Of a stretch of 64,000 nucleotides of DNA, positions 60,105 through 64,000 are shown in pieces; the stretch's first letter is position 1, and each line of letters begins with the position of its first letter. Location: assembly GCF_001939045.1 (NCBI RefSeq), contig NZ_MKIM01000029.1:39886-103885 (forward strand). The letters run 5' to 3'. The position numbers and the translations under genes were made by a program. The notes below the pieces were generated by a model, which was not told where the DNA came from, made no database searches, and saw only the letters and a program-made list of their open reading frames with translations. This DNA comes from Rhizobium oryziradicis. GTDB taxonomy: Bacteria > Pseudomonadota > Alphaproteobacteria > Rhizobiales > Rhizobiaceae.

Positions 60105-63074
60105 GAAATTCGCAACCACGCTCATCTGCGCCGCGCTGGAGCGCAGACCTTTGCCGAATTCACCGGAATAGCCCACCGTCAGGCGGGCCGACTTTGAGAT
60201 CTTTGCAGAGACGCCGAGTTTTGCCAGCAAGGAATCCCGAGGCATCTCGACACCTTCGATGATAAACGGTGAGCCACTCGCAAAAGCCAGACTGGAATAC
60301 GGCGTCCCATCGCCGCCGATATGCCGCCAGCCCAACATGCCTGAGACGGCCACAGGCAAGTCGACTTCCAGCCAATCCATGGACCAGCGCAAACCAAGCG
60401 TAGACGTCGCAATCGCATCACGGCTGTCGGCAGCCGACAAGGCCGCAGCACCGCCGTTTTCCCGGAAAGCACCAGTGCCGAGATTGACATAGGCAACGTT
60501 GGCAAATGGCTGAAGCTTGACGGCATCCAGTTCCTGTGTCCAGGACAGATCCGCGAAAACCTGGGAGGTGGCGCTGGCATAATCGGCGGAGAGTTGGTTG
60601 AAAAACGTGCCAAAAGAGACAGTGCGCAGGGTTGACGCTTCGTTGTGGGCGTAGATGGCCCCGCCAACGAGTTTCATCATGCCGATATCGCCCACGGTAT
60701 AAAGGCCAGCATGATACGATTCTGTGTTCGCGTGATCGAACGAGTCACGGCTATAGCCCACCAGCCCGCCGAAGCGCCATTGATCGGAGATCGGCGCGTC
60801 TGCCCCCAAGACAACGCCTGCGGTGCGGGAATCAATGCCTGCTGCATTTGCATTGCTCGACCATTGGTTGGACGACGCAAAGCCAGAGCTCCAGACCATC
60901 ACGCCGTCCTTTGGCTGAGCAGGACGCGACGCGATTTCGTCGATGATCGCCTCGCGCGTAAAACGGCTTTCCCAGAGCAACGCGCTTTTGAGTGAAGCAT
61001 GCACCTCGCCGCTCAACTGCGAAAACGCGCTGTTCGCAGTCGTGGAATCCAGCGACAATACCGCACCATAAAGCAAGTTTCCTGATGGCAATGTTTCAAC
61101 ACCCGTCGCGGCCGCGCGACCGTTTGGGGTGCGCGCAACATCCTTGAATTGCACACTGTTCCGATCAAGTTGCATGTCTATAGTGGAGGCACCGTAGGCC
61201 AGCGTTGGCGACAGGAAGGCAAAATCGCTTGAAACGCTGTCGAATCTGCCCGTGATGTTACCAGCGCTCAGGATGTTATACTTGGTTGCCAACCCATAAT
61301 TGCCGCCGGCAGCTCTAATGTCCAGCGTGCCTCCTTGGATGGAAACAACACCCGTTGCGCGCACCGTATCGGAAAGCCCGCTTGCGTCAATGTCCACCTG
61401 ATAGGTTGAACCTGAGCGAAACGTCAGGTCTCCGTTAACAGCCATCGTTCCGATTCCCGGACCCGGTGCAAGCACGCCTCCTGCATTCACAAAAAGCCCG
61501 CCAACGAGGCCGCTGCCTGACAGCAGACCACCGTCATCAATATCGACTGCTCCGGATATCGTTCCATCATTGATCAGTGAGCCGCCCGAAACTGTTGCAG
61601 TCCCATTGATTGTGCCGGTGTTGGAGAACGTGCCACGTTTATTGGTGAGTGCTGCAATTGTTCCGTCGTTCGAGCCCTTACCCGAATTTGCGATCGAACC
61701 CGCCACTGCACCGCTGTTGTTAACAAATCGGCCAGCCGTTCCAACATCAACATCAGCCAGTGTCGCATTGTTGATAACACTGCCTCCATGCACTGTCGTG
61801 GTACCCGTAACTGCACCACCTGCATTATTCGTGAAGGTGCCAGCATCGTTCTGTAGCGACGCAACCGCGCCCGCGTTGGTGACCGTACCGGAATTCCGAA
61901 TTGCGCCAGCCGTGGCTCCGCTGTTGTTGACGAACGCAGCGACCGCCGCCACATCCGCATCGGTAATGACGAAATTGTTGGTAACAGTTCCGCCTCCGAT
62001 TGTCGTTTTACCGGTAATCGTACCACCTGAATTATTGGTGAAATTGCCACTCGTGTTGGTCAAGGCGGCAAGAGAGCCAGCATTCGAGCTCTTGCCAGCA
62101 TTGACAACCGTACCGGCGGTGGCACCGCTGGCATTGGTGAATGTGCCGTTTTGACCGACATTGACGTTTTTGAGAGTGGCGTTGTTCGCCACGCTGCCGC
62201 CGGAAATGTTGCTGTCGCCTGTCACCACGCCGCCCGCATTGTTGGTGAAAGAACCGTCGTCGTTCTGCAGGGAGGCAATGGTTCCTGCATTGACGACAGT
62301 GCCTAAATTCTGGATTGCGCCCGCGGTTGCGCCAGTATTGTTCACAAATGCGGCCGCTGCGGCCACATCGGCATCCGTCATGATAAAATTATTTGTGACA
62401 GTTCCGCCCGAAACCGTTGTTTTTCCCGTCACCGTCCCACCGCTATTGTTGGTGAAGTTGCCTGCGGTGTTGGTCAGGCTTTTTATCGTCCCGGCATTGG
62501 ACGTGGTACCCGCATTGGTGACCGTGCCACCCGTCGCGCCACTGTTATTGACGAAAGTCGCGCCCGCGGAAACGTTGACCGCGCCAACCGCACCATTGTT
62601 GGACAGCGCGGTCCCAGCCCCAACCAAGGCACGACTGAGTCCGCCGTTCACGGTGACATTGCCGTTGTTAAGCATTAGTTGACCATTCAGATCACCGTCA
62701 ACGGCGAAGCTGCCGCCATCAAGGTTGACGTTCGAGTTCATCACTCCGCCTGCATTGATGCTGACACTGCCAGAATTGATCGTCGTGCCACTCGTGGCCG
62801 ACAGTGCGCCGGTATTGGTGATGGTAACGTTTCCGCCACCCACATCCAGATGATTGACTGTCACATTATTTGTAACCTGTGGCGAGCCTGCATTGACGCT
62901 CGCCGTATCACCTGCGCCAGGGGATGCAGGGGTCCAGTTTGACGTATTGCTGAATTGATTGTCAGCACTGCCAGACCAAACAGATTGGGCAAAACCCTGC
63001 GCAGGCAGCACGATACAAGCCAGCGCCGTGAACACGCACATACGGCTGTAAAATGCTGAGAACAGTGATTTCAT
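60102..63074 (-). CDS. Autotransporter (type Va) with tandem Asn/Gly/Thr-rich repeats
   Basis: 990-residue autotransporter. Signal peptide of about 30 residues (TALACIVLPAQGFAQ). Passenger domain from about 31 to 700 is a right-handed beta-helix-like region rich in Asn, Gly, Thr and Ala, including four and a partial copy of a 69-residue repeat (residues 174-504). The C-terminal barrel of about 270 residues starts near DGVMVWSSGFASSNQW and ends VVANF with the typical aromatic terminal residue. It is exported through its own barrel to the cell surface, likely for adhesion or aggregation. The region near 62000 has no promoter for a second gene. No protease or lipase motif is visible. Confidence 0.88.
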   Translation of the reverse strand: MKSLFSAFYSRMCVFTALACIVLPAQGFAQSVWSGSADNQFSNTSNWTPASPGAGDTASVNAGSPQVTNNVTVNHLDVGGGNVTITNTGALSATSGTTINSGSVSINAGGVMNSNVNLDGGSFAVDGDLNGQLMLNNGNVTVNGGLSRALVGAGTALSNNGAVGAVNVSAGATFVNNSGATGGTVTNAGTTSNAGTIKSLTNTAGNFTNNSGGTVTGKTTVSGGTVTNNFIMTDADVAAAAAFVNNTGATAGAIQNLGTVVNAGTIASLQNDDGSFTNNAGGVVTGDSNISGGSVANNATLKNVNVGQNGTFTNASGATAGTVVNAGKSSNAGSLAALTNTSGNFTNNSGGTITGKTTIGGGTVTNNFVITDADVAAVAAFVNNSGATAGAIRNSGTVTNAGAVASLQNDAGTFTNNAGGAVTGTTTVHGGSVINNATLADVDVGTAGRFVNNSGAVAGSIANSGKGSNDGTIAALTNKRGTFSNTGTINGTATVSGGSLINDGTISGAVDIDDGGLLSGSGLVGGLFVNAGGVLAPGPGIGTMAVNGDLTFRSGSTYQVDIDASGLSDTVRATGVVSIQGGTLDIRAAGGNYGLATKYNILSAGNITGRFDSVSSDFAFLSPTLAYGASTIDMQLDRNSVQFKDVARTPNGRAAATGVETLPSGNLLYGAVLSLDSTTANSAFSQLSGEVHASLKSALLWESRFTREAIIDEIASRPAQPKDGVMVWSSGFASSNQWSSNANAAGIDSRTAGVVLGADAPISDQWRFGGLVGYSRDSFDHANTESYHAGLYTVGDIGMMKLVGGAIYAHNEASTLRTVSFGTFFNQLSADYASATSQVFADLSWTQELDAVKLQPFANVAYVNLGTGAFRENGGAAALSAADSRDAIATSTLGLRWSMDWLEVDLPVAVSGMLGWRHIGGDGTPYSSLAFASGSPFIIEGVEMPRDSLLAKLGVSAKISKSARLTVGYSGEFGKGLRSSAAQMSVVANF
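61562..62555 (-). repeat. Coding tandem repeats, 207-base units in 414-base pairs
   Basis: Passenger residues 174-242, 243-311, 312-380, 381-449 and part of 450-504. Units 1 and 3 share GGTVTGKTT.. and VTNNFxxTDADVAA; units 2 and 4 share LQND, NNATL and VDVG-like ends. The repeat is thus a pair of 69-residue units (138 residues) duplicated, with a fifth partial unit. Confidence 0.75.
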
Positions 63075-63557
63075 CTGGATCCAACTGAGGCTAACATGTA
63101 ACCGAATACATCGACAGGACGGTTAACAATTTCTATCGAAGTCTGTTTAACAAAGTGTTAGATCTACAACATAAAGGCCGCAGGGGATTCGTGGGCATTT
63201 CTGCATCAGTACACCGCTAAGAATTCCTATTCACGTCTCGACGAACAGCCAATTGGCCTTCTCTCGGTGTTTACTGTTGATTTTCATTGGGAACGAACCT
63301 GCCTTTAATAACGAGGCCCTCTGAAATTGCCTGATGTCAACGGCCTTCAATATGCATCAGGATGATACTGCTATGGCCCACGCCAGCGCACCAGAAACGG
63401 CCGGGAGGCGGACCAGTCCGCCCATTGCATGCTTTGTCATTGATCTTTAAAGGGGGCTCGAGGAGCTAGGACGCGTCAATTGGCGGGCTCGGCTTGCAGC
63501 TCATCCGCGATTGAGTCGAGCGCTTCGATGGGCACCGCAACCACTATTGCACGTGCT
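63075..63557. other. Region with no recognised gene
   Basis: 483 bases upstream of the autotransporter. AT-rich with TTAACA repeats at 63120-63165, probably the autotransporter promoter region; the rest shows no credible frame. Confidence 0.5.
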
Positions 63558-63755
63558 TCTCTCTATCTCTGGGCCGTCGTGGACTTGTTCAGTCGGACTG
63601 TTCTGTCGTGGGGGCTGTCGATCACGATGGAAGCAGCCTTCTGAAGCGAAGCGGTCAAGAACGCGATGGCCAGTAACGGCAAACCCGTCATATTCAATGC
63701 CGACAATCCAAAGCTCCCAGTTTCCCTCTATGGGCTTCAAGGCCGTGTCGAATAA
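63558..63755 (+). pseudogene. IS3-type transposase remnant
   Basis: Translation gives SLYLWAVVDLFSRTVLSW and LSITMEAAF, then a TGA stop at 63642, then in the same frame SEAVKNAMASNGKPVIFNADN. This matches the rve catalytic core of IS407-group transposases (YLAVVLDLFSRRVVGW ... MEAxF.xEAlxxAlxxxGKPeIFNTDQG), with the TDQG degraded to ADNP. The rest of the element is missing on both sides, so it is a decayed fragment. Confidence 0.7.
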
Positions 63756-63918
63756 TCACGATTGTTCGCAACAACGGACGGACATTCGGCGTCTATTGTG
63801 ATGTGCTGAACACTGGCAGGCTGAAGGTTGGCGGTGGGATGGAGCTGGAGGCGGGCGCATTCGGCGCTTGAGTGTCCAATGCTGCGTTTAAAGCTTCTAT
63901 TACCCCCCTATACGCAGA

Positions 63919-63944
63919 AAAGCCCACTCGCGAGAGTGGGCTTT
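63919..63944 (-). terminator. Terminator after tRNA-fMet
   Basis: Eleven-base perfect stem AAAGCCCACTC / GAGTGGGCTTT with a GCGA (GNRA) loop. On the minus strand it follows the tRNA by 16 bases and its arm ends in CTTTT. It terminates the tRNA transcript. Confidence 0.8.
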
Positions 63945-63960
63945 GATTTTGTTGTATATT

Positions 63961-64000
63961 TGGTTGCGGGGGCAGGATTTGAACCTGCGGCCTTCAGGTT
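63961..64000 (-). tRNA. tRNA-fMet (initiator), 3' part only
   Basis: The minus strand reads AA-CCTGA after the anticodon, then the variable loop, T arm GGTTCAAATCC, acceptor strand TGCCCCCGCAA and encoded CCA. This matches the initiator tRNA of Rhizobiales. The 5' half and the CAT anticodon are outside the window. Confidence 0.85.

Noticed and set aside
61562..62555. CRISPR-like repeat array
   Set aside because: The repeats are coding, in frame, 207 bases long and diverged, so they are protein repeats, not CRISPR.

Overview
The window is from an alphaproteobacterium, most likely of the Hyphomicrobiales (Rhizobiales). The reasons are a BcsN-type cellulose locus, CTAG-bounded palindromic repeats of the kind common in that order, an EcfG-type sigma factor behind a GGAAC-N16-CGTT promoter, and many ABC/TRAP uptake operons for plant and soil nitrogen compounds. 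The taxon is inferred from gene content only.

Layout. (1) 29-11299: an indole-3-acetic acid (auxin) degradation cluster, iacI divergent from iacHABCDEFG, followed in the same direction by a TRAP transporter. (2) 11352-17586: an RND efflux pump (membrane pump plus lipoprotein adaptor) divergent from an AdeRS/BaeSR-like two-component system. (3) 17637-22190: aldehyde dehydrogenase, PuuB-like amine/amino-acid oxidase and GNAT acetyltransferase on the minus strand, divergent from an EcfG-like sigma factor with a general-stress promoter. (4) 22394-27850: a LysR regulator divergent from a 5-oxoprolinase-type operon (pxpA, biotin carrier, biotin carboxylase, pxpB, pxpC). (5) 27876-41129: a GntR regulator with two winged-helix domains, divergent from a long operon: polyamine-type ABC transporter with two different ATPases, two SDRs, a PgdA/HP0310-like deacetylase/imidase, a small four-cysteine protein, a CobW GTPase, a leaderless solute-binding-protein homologue and an amidase. 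(6) 41126-51311, minus strand: urea/amide-type ABC transporter, amidase, DeoR regulator, N-carbamoyl amino-acid hydrolase-like enzyme and two choline-kinase-like phosphotransferases. (7) 51927-59932, minus strand: cellulose synthesis genes bcsN-bcsA-bcsB and a TPR protein, without bcsZ or bcsC in view. (8) 60102-64000: a repeat-rich autotransporter, an IS3-type transposase remnant and the 3' part of initiator tRNA-fMet.

The common theme is uptake and hydrolysis of small nitrogenous, often amide-containing, carboxylates: auxin, 5-oxoproline-like lactams, amides or imides. The other theme is surface structure (cellulose, autotransporter). Parts 5 and 6 meet tail to tail with a 4-base overlap and may be one catabolic island with two uptake systems. 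The most unusual items are the double-winged-helix GntR protein, the CobW/cysteine-protein/deacetylase module, the leaderless binding-protein homologue, hairpins just after each of three binding-protein genes, and four repeats that each supply the TAG stop codon of the neighbouring gene.
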